DNA of 64,000 nt from CADEDH01 sp047974625 (GTDB lineage: Bacteria > Actinomycetota > Acidimicrobiia > Acidimicrobiales > SZUA-35): NCBI GenBank assembly GCA_047974625.1, contig JBKECK010000044.1, forward strand, positions 1 through 64,000. Direction: 5' to 3'. The position numbers were made by a program, and so were the translations under genes. The stretch's first letter is position 1, and every line of letters starts with the position of its first letter. Below, in pieces: positions 33,252 to 41,217 of the stretch. The notes under the pieces are model-generated. The model saw nothing but the letters and a program-made list of their open reading frames with translations. It was not told the DNA's origin and made no database searches.

Positions 33252-33482
33252 TCAGACGCCGAACCCGATGCGCTGGGCCGTGGAGGACGTGCCAAGCTGG
33301 ATGAAGGCGAGCTTGGCCGCAGGTACACCGATCTGGCTGCCCTTGCGGTCGGTGATCCAGAGCACACCGTCGGACCCGAGGGCGGCCTCCACCAGGCCCC
33401 TCAGCTGCTCCTGATCGGTGTCGTCGCCGAGTTCGAGCTCGATCACCTGGGAACTCTGCACAATACCGATGCGGATGTCCAT
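33252..33482 (-). CDS. DUF3107 family small protein
   Basis: 76 residues. DIRIGIVQSSQVIELELGDD begins the domain, with a central QEQLRGLVEAALG helix and the end KLAFIQLGTSSTAQRIGFGV; the whole protein is one DUF3107 domain, an actinobacterial family of unknown function (Rv3208A/TB9.4 in M. tuberculosis). I chose the second Met (33482) since family homology starts there; ATG 33491 would add three residues. It lies between the Mrp gene and the ArsA-like pair in the same direction, so it may be co-transcribed with them. Confidence 0.86.
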   Translation of the reverse strand: MDIRIGIVQSSQVIELELGDDTDQEQLRGLVEAALGSDGVLWITDRKGSQIGVPAAKLAFIQLGTSSTAQRIGFGV

Positions 33483-33514
33483 GGCAGCCAAACCTACCGG
33501 CCCGCCCTCCCGGT

Positions 33515-34672
33515 TCAGACGATCCGCAGTTCAGACCGGAACCGCTTCTTGGGGGCCAGATCGACGGCCACCCGTTGGGCCAGCCCGGCGAAGACCTCGC
33601 CGGCCTCGCTCGACGGGTCGGCGGCCACCGGGTCGCCCACGTCGGCCCCCTCCCGCAGGGCGGGTACCAGGGGGATCCGCGCCAACAGCGGCACCCCCAG
33701 CTCGTCGGCCAGCACCTGGCCGCCGCCCTCGCCGAACAGCTGGTACCGCTTCCCGTCGTCGCCGGTGAACCAGCTCATGTTCTCGATCACCCCGGAGACG
33801 GTGATCCGCACCTTGTGGGCCATGTAGGCGGCCCGCTGGGCCACCTTCTGGGCGGCTGGCTGGGGCGTGGTGACCACCACCAGCTCGGCGCGGGGCAGGA
33901 ACTGGGCCAGCGAAAGGGCGATGTCGCCGGTGCCGGGCGGCAGATCGACCAGCAGGTAGTCGGGCTCGTCCCAGTACACGTCGGTCAGGAACTGCTCCAG
34001 GGCCTTGTGGAGCATCGGTCCCCGCCAGATGACGGGCTGGTTCTCCTCCACGAAAAAGCCCATGGAGATGCAACGGACGCCGTGGGACTCGGGGGGCACG
34101 ATCATCTCGTCGATCACCACGGGGTCCCGGTCGACGCCCAGCATCCGGGGGATGGAGAAGCCCCACACGTCGGCGTCGACCACGGCCACCTTGGCCGGCT
34201 CGCCCGAATCATCGGTGCGGCGGGCCAGAGCCACCGCCAGGTTGGTGGTCACCGAGCTCTTGCCCACGCCGCCCTTGCCCGAGGCGACCAGGATCACCCG
34301 GGTCCGGTTGTCCGGGTCGGCGAAGGGGATGGCCCGACCCTCGGCGTGACCGTGACCCTGCTGGCTGCCGGCGGTGGCGCCCGGGTCGCCGTGGACCATC
34401 CGCCGCACCTGTTCACGCTGCTCGTCGGTCATGACCCCGAACTCGACGGCGACCCGGTCGACCCCGTCCAGGGCCGTCACCGCGGCGGTGACCGACCGTT
34501 CGATCTCGTTGCGCAACGGGCAGCCGGCCACGGTGAGATCCACCGCCACCGCCACGGCCGGAAGGCTGACCTCGACGGTGCGGACCATGCCGAGATCGAC
34601 GATGGAACGGTGCAACTCCGGGTCCTGGACCGGGCGCAGGGCATCGATCACGGACTGTTCGGTGATGGTCAC
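33515..34672 (-). CDS. mrp: Mrp/ApbC-family P-loop ATPase (Fe-S carrier type)
   Basis: 385 residues. An N-terminal DUF59/MIP18 domain (about 1-90: QDPELHRSIVDLGMV, VAGCPLRNEIERSV) is followed by a His/Gly linker and the deviant Walker A VASGKGGVGKSSVTTNLA. Next come VVDADVWGFSIPRMLG, ISMGFFVEENQPVIWRGPML and YLLVDLPPGTGDIALSLAQ. The C-terminal ENMSWFTGDDGKRYQLFGEG lacks the CxxC found at this place in many Fe-S carrier members; I recall the same in actinobacterial homologues, so cluster handling is uncertain. GTG 34672 is preceded by AGGAGG. Divergent from a SufR-like regulator. Confidence 0.9.
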   Translation of the reverse strand: MTITEQSVIDALRPVQDPELHRSIVDLGMVRTVEVSLPAVAVAVDLTVAGCPLRNEIERSVTAAVTALDGVDRVAVEFGVMTDEQREQVRRMVHGDPGATAGSQQGHGHAEGRAIPFADPDNRTRVILVASGKGGVGKSSVTTNLAVALARRTDDSGEPAKVAVVDADVWGFSIPRMLGVDRDPVVIDEMIVPPESHGVRCISMGFFVEENQPVIWRGPMLHKALEQFLTDVYWDEPDYLLVDLPPGTGDIALSLAQFLPRAELVVVTTPQPAAQKVAQRAAYMAHKVRITVSGVIENMSWFTGDDGKRYQLFGEGGGQVLADELGVPLLARIPLVPALREGADVGDPVAADPSSEAGEVFAGLAQRVAVDLAPKKRFRSELRIV

Positions 34673-34756
34673 GGGGGGCCTCCTGCCAGTGAGCGGCTCC
34701 GACCGCTGATCCGGGCACGGTGGAGCGGACACCCCTCGCCCGGGCGGCCGATTTCT

Positions 34757-34793
34757 CCTACGGCCGTAGGGGGAATGTCCCGGAGGCTAGACT
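34757..34793 (+). promoter_or_regulatory. Perfect palindrome and leaderless promoter of the SufR-like gene
   Basis: CCTACGGCCGTAGG (34757-34770) is a perfect 14-bp palindrome in the 127-bp divergent gap. TAGACT (34788-34793) stands 6 nt before the GTG at 34800, a leaderless-type -10. The -35 position, 17 nt upstream, falls at 34765-34770, inside the right arm of the palindrome. A dimeric repressor here would block its own promoter and perhaps that of mrp. Confidence 0.62.
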
Positions 34794-34799
34794 ACCGAC

Positions 34800-35516
34800 G
34801 TGGCCCGCCGAGCCCTCAAGCCCACCGAGTTCGCCAGCATGGTGAACGCTGTCACCTCCGCTTTCGGCGATCCAACGCGTCGGGCCATCTACCTGCTGGT
34901 CCACGAGCACCCCGAGGGCCTCACCGCCGGGGAGGTGGCCGAACGCACCGGCCTGCACCCCAACGTGGCCCGGCACCATCTCGACAAGCTGGTGGGCGGT
35001 TCCTACCTCGAGGTGACCCAACGGCCGTCCGCGGGGGCGGGCCGTCCGGCCAAGCTGTACCAGGCCACCAACCCCGGCCTGCACCTGTCGTTCGACGTCG
35101 GCCATCACGACATCCTGATCACCCTGCTCGGCAAGGCTCTCGGCCAGCTGCCCGACGGGGAGGCCGAGGCCCTGGCCGAGGAGGTCGGCCTTGAGTACGG
35201 CCGGCGGATGGCCGCCTCGATGGGGGCCGACCCCGAGGCCCAGCGGTCGTTCCGGGCCGCCCTCCACGTCGTGGCCGACGCCCTGTCCGCCCACGGGTTC
35301 GCCGCCCACGCCGAACGCCACGGCGAGGAGCTCCGCATCGTGTCCGATCACTGCCCCTTTGGTGACGTGGCCATCGAGCACCCCGTGATCTGCGCCATCG
35401 ACCGCGGCATGGTTCAGGGCCTGCTCGGCTCCTTATACGGGGAGACGGCGGTGGCCCTCTCGTCGTCGGTGGCCCGGGGCGACGACGCCTGCGTGGCCGA
35501 CGTCTCCGCCCACTGA
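34800..35516 (+). CDS. SufR-like winged-helix regulator with C-terminal cysteines
   Basis: 238 residues. An N-terminal winged helix (about 12-85): FGDPTRRAIYLLVHEHPEGL, AGEVAERTGLHPNVARHHLD and a beta wing with AGAGRPAKLYQAT. The C-terminal half has SDHCPFGDVAIEHPVICAID, a C-x12-C pair, and a third Cys in DDACVAD. C-x12-C is the spacing I recall for cluster ligands in SufR, the repressor of suf Fe-S assembly operons. Start GTG 34800 agrees with the leaderless -10 box. It lies divergent from mrp, an Fe-S-related ATPase, not beside a suf operon. A general ArsR/DeoR-like repressor is the alternative. Confidence 0.78.
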   Translation: MARRALKPTEFASMVNAVTSAFGDPTRRAIYLLVHEHPEGLTAGEVAERTGLHPNVARHHLDKLVGGSYLEVTQRPSAGAGRPAKLYQATNPGLHLSFDVGHHDILITLLGKALGQLPDGEAEALAEEVGLEYGRRMAASMGADPEAQRSFRAALHVVADALSAHGFAAHAERHGEELRIVSDHCPFGDVAIEHPVICAIDRGMVQGLLGSLYGETAVALSSSVARGDDACVADVSAH

Positions 35517-35534
35517 GCGTTCCGGTCGCCCCCC

Positions 35535-35557
35535 GTGCGGGCCGGGCTGGCCCGCAC
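35535..35557. terminator. Hairpin between convergent genes
   Basis: GTGCGGGCC (35535-35543) pairs perfectly with GGCCCGCAC (35549-35557) around a 5-nt loop GGGCT. It ends exactly at the stop codon of the minus-strand gene (35558) and lies 18 nt after the SufR-like stop. Confidence 0.72.
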
Positions 35558-36181
35558 TCAGCGGGACGGGGCCGAGTGCCGGTGGTCGAGGTACCACTCC
35601 AGGACCGGGGCTAGATCGTCGTAGCGGAGGTCCCGGGCCGCCTCGAGCAGCTCCTCCATCTCGGCCCGGGCGTCGCGACCACCCAGGTAGATGAGCACCA
35701 CGATCGACGCGAAGAAATCGTGGCCGGGCCAGGTGTCACCGGCGACCCTGGCCCCCGGGGTGGCGTCACGCAGCACCTCGAGCACTGTGTCGGTGGCCGT
35801 GTCCGGGGCGTGGCGCATCATCAGCCACTGGGCGGCCCGGTAGAGCCGCTGGGACACCGACGTCACCGGCGGGGTGTCCACCCCGAGACGGAACAGGGCG
35901 TCGACCAGCTCGATCATCCACGGCGACGGTTCCAGCCGGTCGAGCAGCTCGTCGACCGGGCCGACGGCCTCGGCCACCGGCACCGTGGGCAGCTGGGGTG
36001 TCTCGAGGCTGGTCAAGGCCTCGAACAGGTCACGGACCTCAGGTCCGCAGTGGAACTGGCGGGCCATCGACTGGCCCAGGAAGAGCGCACCCACTCCGTA
36101 GGGGTCCATCTCGTCGATGCCGAACTCCATCAGGAGCATGGTAGATCCCCCTGTCATGGTGCCGACAGCGGGGTTACCCAT
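35558..36181 (-). CDS. Unknown protein coupled to CorA
   Basis: About 207 residues, acidic and mainly helical. I do not recognise a domain. Visible segments are LLMEFGIDEMDPYGVGALFL, QFHCGPEVRDLFEAL, SVSQRLYRAAQWLMMRHAPD and the C-terminal EMEELLEAARDLRYDDLAPV. There is no signal peptide; one moderately hydrophobic stretch (FFASIVVLIYLGG) could be buried rather than membrane-spanning. The ATG at 36181 shares one base with the corA stop (TGATG). A second ATG at 36139 has AGGGGG at ideal distance and may be the true start. Tight coupling suggests a role with CorA, which is inference. Confidence 0.65.
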   Translation of the reverse strand: MGNPAVGTMTGGSTMLLMEFGIDEMDPYGVGALFLGQSMARQFHCGPEVRDLFEALTSLETPQLPTVPVAEAVGPVDELLDRLEPSPWMIELVDALFRLGVDTPPVTSVSQRLYRAAQWLMMRHAPDTATDTVLEVLRDATPGARVAGDTWPGHDFFASIVVLIYLGGRDARAEMEELLEAARDLRYDDLAPVLEWYLDHRHSAPSR

Positions 36182-37293
36182 CAGCGTCGAGGTCGTAACC
36201 GATCGGTCACCGAGTGGGTGTGACGGGGCTCCCCGTGCGGACGCCACAACATGATGACCGGCTTGACGGGCGCCTTCGCCGCGTTCGCCAGGGACCGGCC
36301 GATGGCCGTGCGGGACCGGCCGCCCCGGGCGGTGCGAACGAGGCCCATGCGCACGAACACCAGCCAGCTCACGACGGCCACCACCCCCATCCCGGCGGTG
36401 ACCAGGATCCACCCCCAGGAGTCGGCCGTCCAGGGCAGGTCGACCATGTTCATCCCGTACCAGCTGGTGATCAGGGACAGGGGCAGCAGGATCGCCGCGT
36501 ACGCGGCGAGCACGGCGGTCGCCGACGCCTCCCGCTCGGCCGACGCCCCCCGGTAGGTGTCGAGGGTGTCGGTGAGCAGGCCCCGGGCCGTGGCCAGGGA
36601 CTCGACGACCAGGTTGTGGACGTCGTAGGCGTCGTTGAGGATCGTGGCCGCAGCCGGGGTCAGGATCGGTAGATTCCTCGACCGCAGGGTGGTGATCACC
36701 AGCCGCTGGGGCCGCAGGACCCGCCGGATGGTGGCCTCCTCACGGCGCAGGAATTGGATCTCGGCCAGCACCGACCGATCGGCGGCCAACGCCCGGTCGG
36801 ACAGGTCGTCGACCTGCCGTTCGAACTCGTCGAGCACCTCCAGGTAGCGGCGGCCGACGGCCTCGGTGAGCTGGGCGAACAGTTCGGGGGGTGCGAGCTC
36901 GCCGATCTGGGGGTAGCTCCGGGCGGCGCCCCACAGCCATTCCACGCCCACCACCGGCTCGGCGTGCACGGTGACGAACAGGCCCTCCCGGACAAAGCAG
37001 TCGAGCTCGACGGTGTCGACCCGGTCACCAACGAAGGTCAGGGCGTGGATGACCACGAACAGGTGGTCATCGTGCAAGTCGAACTTCGGGAGCTGTTCGA
37101 CGTCGAGGACGTCCTCGATGGCGGCCGGATCAAACCCGAAGCGTCGGCCCAGCTCCTCCACCTCGCCCGGGTCGCTGGTGGTGACATCGAGCCAGACCAT
37201 CGAGCCGTCGCCGACACGGCCCTCGATCTCGTCGGGGTGGGCGGGCTCGTACGCCGAGGCGCCGGCCGGGCGGGTGAGCAGTTGGTAGGGCAA
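36181..37293 (-). CDS. corA: CorA-family divalent metal ion transporter
   Basis: 370 residues. A long N-terminal cytosolic domain (about 1-290) includes MVWLDVTTSDPGEVEELGRR, QLPKFDLHDDHLFVVIHAL and the stalk helix region. Two C-terminal membrane helices follow: AAYAAILLPLSLITSWYGMN with the family's pore-loop motif YGMNM, and WGWILVTAGMGVVAVVSWLV. A basic tail follows. CorA forms homopentamers that admit Mg or Co. I chose TTG 37293, with AGGAG 7 nt upstream; no ATG or GTG lies at the right place. Confidence 0.93.
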   Translation of the reverse strand: MPYQLLTRPAGASAYEPAHPDEIEGRVGDGSMVWLDVTTSDPGEVEELGRRFGFDPAAIEDVLDVEQLPKFDLHDDHLFVVIHALTFVGDRVDTVELDCFVREGLFVTVHAEPVVGVEWLWGAARSYPQIGELAPPELFAQLTEAVGRRYLEVLDEFERQVDDLSDRALAADRSVLAEIQFLRREEATIRRVLRPQRLVITTLRSRNLPILTPAAATILNDAYDVHNLVVESLATARGLLTDTLDTYRGASAEREASATAVLAAYAAILLPLSLITSWYGMNMVDLPWTADSWGWILVTAGMGVVAVVSWLVFVRMGLVRTARGGRSRTAIGRSLANAAKAPVKPVIMLWRPHGEPRHTHSVTDRLRPRR

Positions 37294-37310
37294 GCGGACT
37301 CCTGCGGATC

Positions 37311-38246
37311 CTAGCGGCGGGCCTGGCGGGCCCCGAGACCACGGCGGAAGATCCACAGGCCACCGGTGACGGCGGCCAGGGAGAACCCGAGGGCCACGGC
37401 GGTCACCCAGCCTCCGCCTCGGTCCCGGTGCTGGGCGGCGTCGATGGCCCCGGTCCGTCCGGCGGCCACCGCGGCCACGAGCTCCTCGACCGGGTTGACG
37501 GTGTCGCCCTCGTCGACCGAGACCGTGGTCACGAACGAGGGTCGGCCGGGGGCGTCGGTGGCGCCGGCCACGGCCACGTGGGCGAACAGGGCCGTCGACG
37601 CCGGGCAGCGACGGTCGCCACCGGCCCGGGACCCGGCCGCCAGCCCGGCCACCAAGGCCCCGGCGAGGTCGGCCCCCTCGGCCCGGGCCACCACGAAACC
37701 GTCGATCGTGTCCCCCACCACCTCGGGCGACGCGGTCAGATTGGCCTGGGCCGACGCCCCGGGCGCCGACCGCCAACCCGACTCGGGGAGCACCTCGTCA
37801 CCGGTCACGCCCACCGACGTGCCGGCCAGGTCGACCACCGCGTACTGGCGGACGGCGGCCAGTTCACCGTCGGCGATGACCAACCGGTCCACCACGGTGC
37901 GGGGGTCGAGGCCGGCGTTGATCAGCTCGGTCATCTCCGCCACCGGGGCCAGGTCGATCTGACCCTGGACCACCCCGGCCGCCAACCCCGGGACTACGAC
38001 CGCGGGCGGGAGCAGGGCGGCCGGATCCCCGACCGTCTCCACCGGCACACAGCTGGCCACCGCCACCCCCACCTCCCCGGTGTCCGCGTCGGTGGCGGCC
38101 ACCGACCAGGTGGCACCGGCCGGGGCGGCCCAACCGGCCACCACCGCACCCCCGAACAGGACCCCGCCGGCCACCATCCGCCGCCACCGGCGGAACCGGA
38201 CCCGGGACACCGGGGGTGGGGCCGAGGGGGGACGGACTCCGATCAT
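37311..38246 (-). CDS. DUF1028 (Ntn-hydrolase-like) protein with membrane anchor
   Basis: 311 residues. A basic N-terminus (VRFRRWRRM) and signal segment (VAGGVLFGGAVVAGWAAPAG) are followed, right after the likely cleavage site, by TWSVAATDADTGEVGVAVAS, the DUF1028 start. In this Ntn-like family an N-terminal Thr exposed by processing would be the nucleophile (inference). Further family sequence: VVVPGLAAGVVQGQI and YAVVDLAGTSVGVTG. A C-terminal helix (WVTAVALGFSLAAVTGGLWI) plus RR suggests a cell-surface anchor. ATG 38246 has CACACT 6 nt upstream. Divergent from the SDR gene. Confidence 0.8.
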   Translation of the reverse strand: MIGVRPPSAPPPVSRVRFRRWRRMVAGGVLFGGAVVAGWAAPAGATWSVAATDADTGEVGVAVASCVPVETVGDPAALLPPAVVVPGLAAGVVQGQIDLAPVAEMTELINAGLDPRTVVDRLVIADGELAAVRQYAVVDLAGTSVGVTGDEVLPESGWRSAPGASAQANLTASPEVVGDTIDGFVVARAEGADLAGALVAGLAAGSRAGGDRRCPASTALFAHVAVAGATDAPGRPSFVTTVSVDEGDTVNPVEELVAAVAAGRTGAIDAAQHRDRGGGWVTAVALGFSLAAVTGGLWIFRRGLGARQARR

Positions 38247-38289
38247 GGCCACAGTGTGCCCCGACGATCGTTCGTGGCAGCATGGCCCG

Positions 38290-39111
38290 GTGACCGACGC
38301 CAACGCCGCCCCCTCCGACGGATCGCTCCCACCGGTGAGGGACCCGTCCCCGCCGGGAGACCTGTTCCGCCTCGACGGCAAGGTCGCCGTCCTGACCGGC
38401 GCCAGCTCCGGTCTGGGGGAACGCTTCGCCCGGGCCCTGGCCGCGGCCGGGGCCGACCTGATCATCACCGCCCGACGGGCCGACCGGCTCGAGAAGCTGG
38501 CCGCCGAGCTGCCCGGCACCGTGGTGGTGGCCGGTGACGTGACCGATCCGGTGACGGCCGAAGCGGCGGTCACCGCCGCCGTCGACCGGTACGGTCGCCT
38601 GGACGTCGTGGTAAACAACGCCGGCATCTCCCGGGTCCTGCCCGCCGTCGACGACGATCTCGACGAGTTCCGCCGGGAACTGGAGATCAACCTCGTCGCC
38701 CCCTACGAACTGGCCCGGACGGCGGCCCGCTGGATGATCGGGGCCGGTCGGACCGGTTCGATCGTCAATGTCGGCTCCGTGCTCGGCACCGTCGGTGGTG
38801 GCCGGTTGAAGGTCCCGGGCTACGCCGCGGCCAAGGGCGGTATCCACAACCTCACCCGAGAGCTGGCCTCCCAGTGGGCCCGCCGCAACGTCAGGGTCAA
38901 CGCCATCGCCCCCGGCTGGTTCGAGACGGAGATGAACGCCGAGATGTTCGGCACCGCCGGCGGGATGCGGTACATCGTTGACAACACCCCGATGGGCCGC
39001 CCGGGGGTGGAGGGCGAGCTCGACGGGGCGCTGCTGTTCCTGGCCTCGGACGCCTCCCGGTACGTAACGGGCCAGGTCCTCCACGTGGACGGGGGATGGA
39101 CCGCGATCTAG
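38290..39111 (+). CDS. Short-chain dehydrogenase/reductase (SDR)
   Basis: 273 residues, a classical SDR. The NAD(P)-binding motif is VLTGASSGLGERFARALA (about 38-55). VVVNNAGISR, the catalytic Ser in IVNVGSVLGTVGGG, and Tyr/Lys in GYAAAKGGIHNLTREL follow. VRVNAIAPGWFETEMNAEM and the end VTGQVLHVDGGWTAI are typical. The Arg after the Rossmann strand (TARRADRL) favours NADPH. The substrate is unknown. GTG 38290 has CAGCAT 6 nt upstream. It has a Pro/Asp-rich 30-residue N-terminal extension. Confidence 0.92.
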   Translation: MTDANAAPSDGSLPPVRDPSPPGDLFRLDGKVAVLTGASSGLGERFARALAAAGADLIITARRADRLEKLAAELPGTVVVAGDVTDPVTAEAAVTAAVDRYGRLDVVVNNAGISRVLPAVDDDLDEFRRELEINLVAPYELARTAARWMIGAGRTGSIVNVGSVLGTVGGGRLKVPGYAAAKGGIHNLTRELASQWARRNVRVNAIAPGWFETEMNAEMFGTAGGMRYIVDNTPMGRPGVEGELDGALLFLASDASRYVTGQVLHVDGGWTAI

Positions 39112-39320
39112 CTCCGCCCGCGGGCCCGACCCGCCTCGGCCTACGGACGGGTGGCCGGATCTGCCCACCGCCCGTGAGCAGAGGTCCCCGCGGCCTCCGA
39201 GTGGCCGCGGCCGCCCGCCCCGGCGACCGCTAGCGTGAACCGACCGGCCGGGCGGGCACCAGGTGACCGTCCCGTGGTACGGACGGGTTCACCCGGTGAT
39301 GAGCAGGAGGGCAGGACCCA

Positions 39321-40658
39321 TTGAGCAAGCCGACCAACGAATCCACCTTCTCCCCGCCACCCCGGATCGACGATCTCCTGGCCCGGATCGACGACCGGTC
39401 GGCCCGGGTGATCGTCGTGGGCCAGGGCTATGTGGGCCTCCCGGTGTCGATGCGGGCCGCCGAGCAGGGGTTCCCCACCGTCGGGTTCGAGATCGACGAG
39501 CGCCGCAGCAAGCGACTGGCCGCCGGTGACTCCTATATCGAGGACGTCCCCAGCGAGACCCTGGCCTCCGCCCTGGCCCGGGGGTACCTGCCCACCGCGG
39601 ACCGCCGCGACCTGGCCGACTTCGACGTGGCCGTCATCACCGTGCCCACCCCGCTACGGGAAGGGGTCCCGGACCTGTCCTTCGTGGCCGGGGCCGGCGA
39701 GCTCCTGGCCGGGGCCCTGACCCCGGGGGCGCTGGTAGTGCTCGAATCAACCACCTACCCGGGCACCACCCACGAGCTGCTCCGCCCCATCCTCGAACGG
39801 TCCGGGCTGGAGTGCGGGGTCGACTTCTGGCTCGGGTACTCCCCCGAGCGGATCGATCCCGGCAACCCGACCTGGAATTTCGTGAACACCCCGAAGGTGG
39901 TGTCCGGCATCGGCGGGGACGCCGGCCGGGCCGTGGCCGCGTTCTACCGGGCCCTGGTGGACCGGGTCGTCGAGGTGGCGAGTACCGAGACCGCCGAACT
40001 GGTCAAGGTCCTGGAGAACACCTACCGGCATGTCAACATCGCCCTGGTCAACGAGCTGGCCATGTTCGCCCGGGACCTGGGGGTCGACGTGTGGTCGGCC
40101 ATCGACGCCGCCAGCACCAAACCGTTCGGCTTCACCCCGTTCCGGCCCGGCCCCGGCGTGGGCGGGCACTGCCTCCCCATCGACCCGTCCTACCTGTCGT
40201 GGCGGGTCCGCCAGAACCTGGGCCAGGCGTTCCGGTTCGTGGAGCTGGCCAACGACGTGAACGCCCACATGCCGGACTATGTCGTCACCCGGATCACTGC
40301 CCTGCTCAACGAACGGCAGCGGGCCGTGAACGGCACCTCGATCCTCCTGCTGGGCCTCACCTACAAGTCGGGCACCTCCGACTGGCGGGAGTCACCGTCG
40401 CTGGCGGTGGCGGAACGGCTCCATCAGCTCAAGGCCGAGCTCCGCCTGTGCGACCCGCACATCGACCCGATCGCCGCCACCGGCCTGGACGCCCCGTTGG
40501 TCGAGTTCATCCCCGAGGAGTTGGCGGCCGCAGACCTGGTCGTCGTACTGGTGGACCACGCCGAGTTCGATCCGGCCACCATCGCCGAACACGCCCCGCT
40601 CGTGTTCGACACCAAGGCCATCCTGGCCGGCCGTCACTTCAACGGGGAGCTCCTCTAG
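39321..40658 (+). CDS. UDP-N-acetylglucosamine/UDP-glucose 6-dehydrogenase family
   Basis: 445 residues. RVIVVGQGYVGLPVSMRAAE is the N-terminal NAD motif (about 29-48). VLESTTYPGTTHELLRP and GYSPERIDPGNPTW are typical of the WbpA/WecC branch. The catalytic Cys is in GPGVGGHCLPIDPSYLSW (about 282). ELVKVLENTYRHVNIALVNE forms the central helix; the C-terminal UDP-binding domain has LLGLTYKSGTSDWRESPS. The enzyme oxidises a UDP-sugar to a uronic acid for surface polysaccharide. TTG 39321 follows GGAGGGCAGGACCCA. No glycosyltransferase is adjacent. Confidence 0.92.
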   Translation: MSKPTNESTFSPPPRIDDLLARIDDRSARVIVVGQGYVGLPVSMRAAEQGFPTVGFEIDERRSKRLAAGDSYIEDVPSETLASALARGYLPTADRRDLADFDVAVITVPTPLREGVPDLSFVAGAGELLAGALTPGALVVLESTTYPGTTHELLRPILERSGLECGVDFWLGYSPERIDPGNPTWNFVNTPKVVSGIGGDAGRAVAAFYRALVDRVVEVASTETAELVKVLENTYRHVNIALVNELAMFARDLGVDVWSAIDAASTKPFGFTPFRPGPGVGGHCLPIDPSYLSWRVRQNLGQAFRFVELANDVNAHMPDYVVTRITALLNERQRAVNGTSILLLGLTYKSGTSDWRESPSLAVAERLHQLKAELRLCDPHIDPIAATGLDAPLVEFIPEELAAADLVVVLVDHAEFDPATIAEHAPLVFDTKAILAGRHFNGELL

Positions 40659-40746
40659 CCCCCACCCGCGGTAACCCCCACCCCGCATTAGTGGCACCTG
40701 CCGTACTGCTCGCCCCTGGGCCGACCCTCAGTTACCGTTCGTCGAC

Positions 40747-41217
40747 ATGCGCCTCTACCTCATCCGGCACGCCCATGCCGGGACGCGGACCGCGGGCCGG
40801 CACGACCGGTACCGCCCCCTTTCCCCCAAGGGGAAACAGCGGTCGGAGACCCTCGCCCACATGCTCGCCGACCGGCCGGTCGACACTGTCCTGTCCAGCC
40901 CGGCGACCCGCTGCGTCCAGACGGTGGAGCCGATCGCGGCCGGTCACGACCTCACGGTGACCGAGGTGGACGAGCTCTTCGAGGGGGCCCGGATCGACGA
41001 GGCCGAACGGTTTCTGCGGGCCCAGCCCGGGCCAGATGTGGTGGCCTGCTCCCACGGCGACCTGATCCCGGAGCTGGTGGAGCTCGTGGCCCGCGAGGGC
41101 GCCGCCGTGACCGGCAACGACTGCCGCAAGGGCTCGATCTGGATCATGGAGCACCACAACGGTCGCTGGACCTCCGCCACCTATGTGGACCGCGCCGTCA
41201 ACCAGCTTCCGGGGTGA
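40747..41217 (+). CDS. sixA: SixA-type phosphohistidine phosphatase
   Basis: 156 residues. LYLIRHAHAGTRTAG contains the RHxH catalytic motif. The small size, the PLSPKGKQRSETLAHML segment and the second His in VACSHGDLIPELVE match SixA of the histidine-phosphatase superfamily rather than phosphoglycerate mutase. It would remove phosphate from phosphohistidine or small phosphoesters. TACCGT (40733-40738) is 8 nt before the ATG, a possible leaderless -10. Its 3' end overlaps the convergent transglutaminase gene by 20 nt. Confidence 0.88.
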   Translation: MRLYLIRHAHAGTRTAGRHDRYRPLSPKGKQRSETLAHMLADRPVDTVLSSPATRCVQTVEPIAAGHDLTVTEVDELFEGARIDEAERFLRAQPGPDVVACSHGDLIPELVELVAREGAAVTGNDCRKGSIWIMEHHNGRWTSATYVDRAVNQLPG

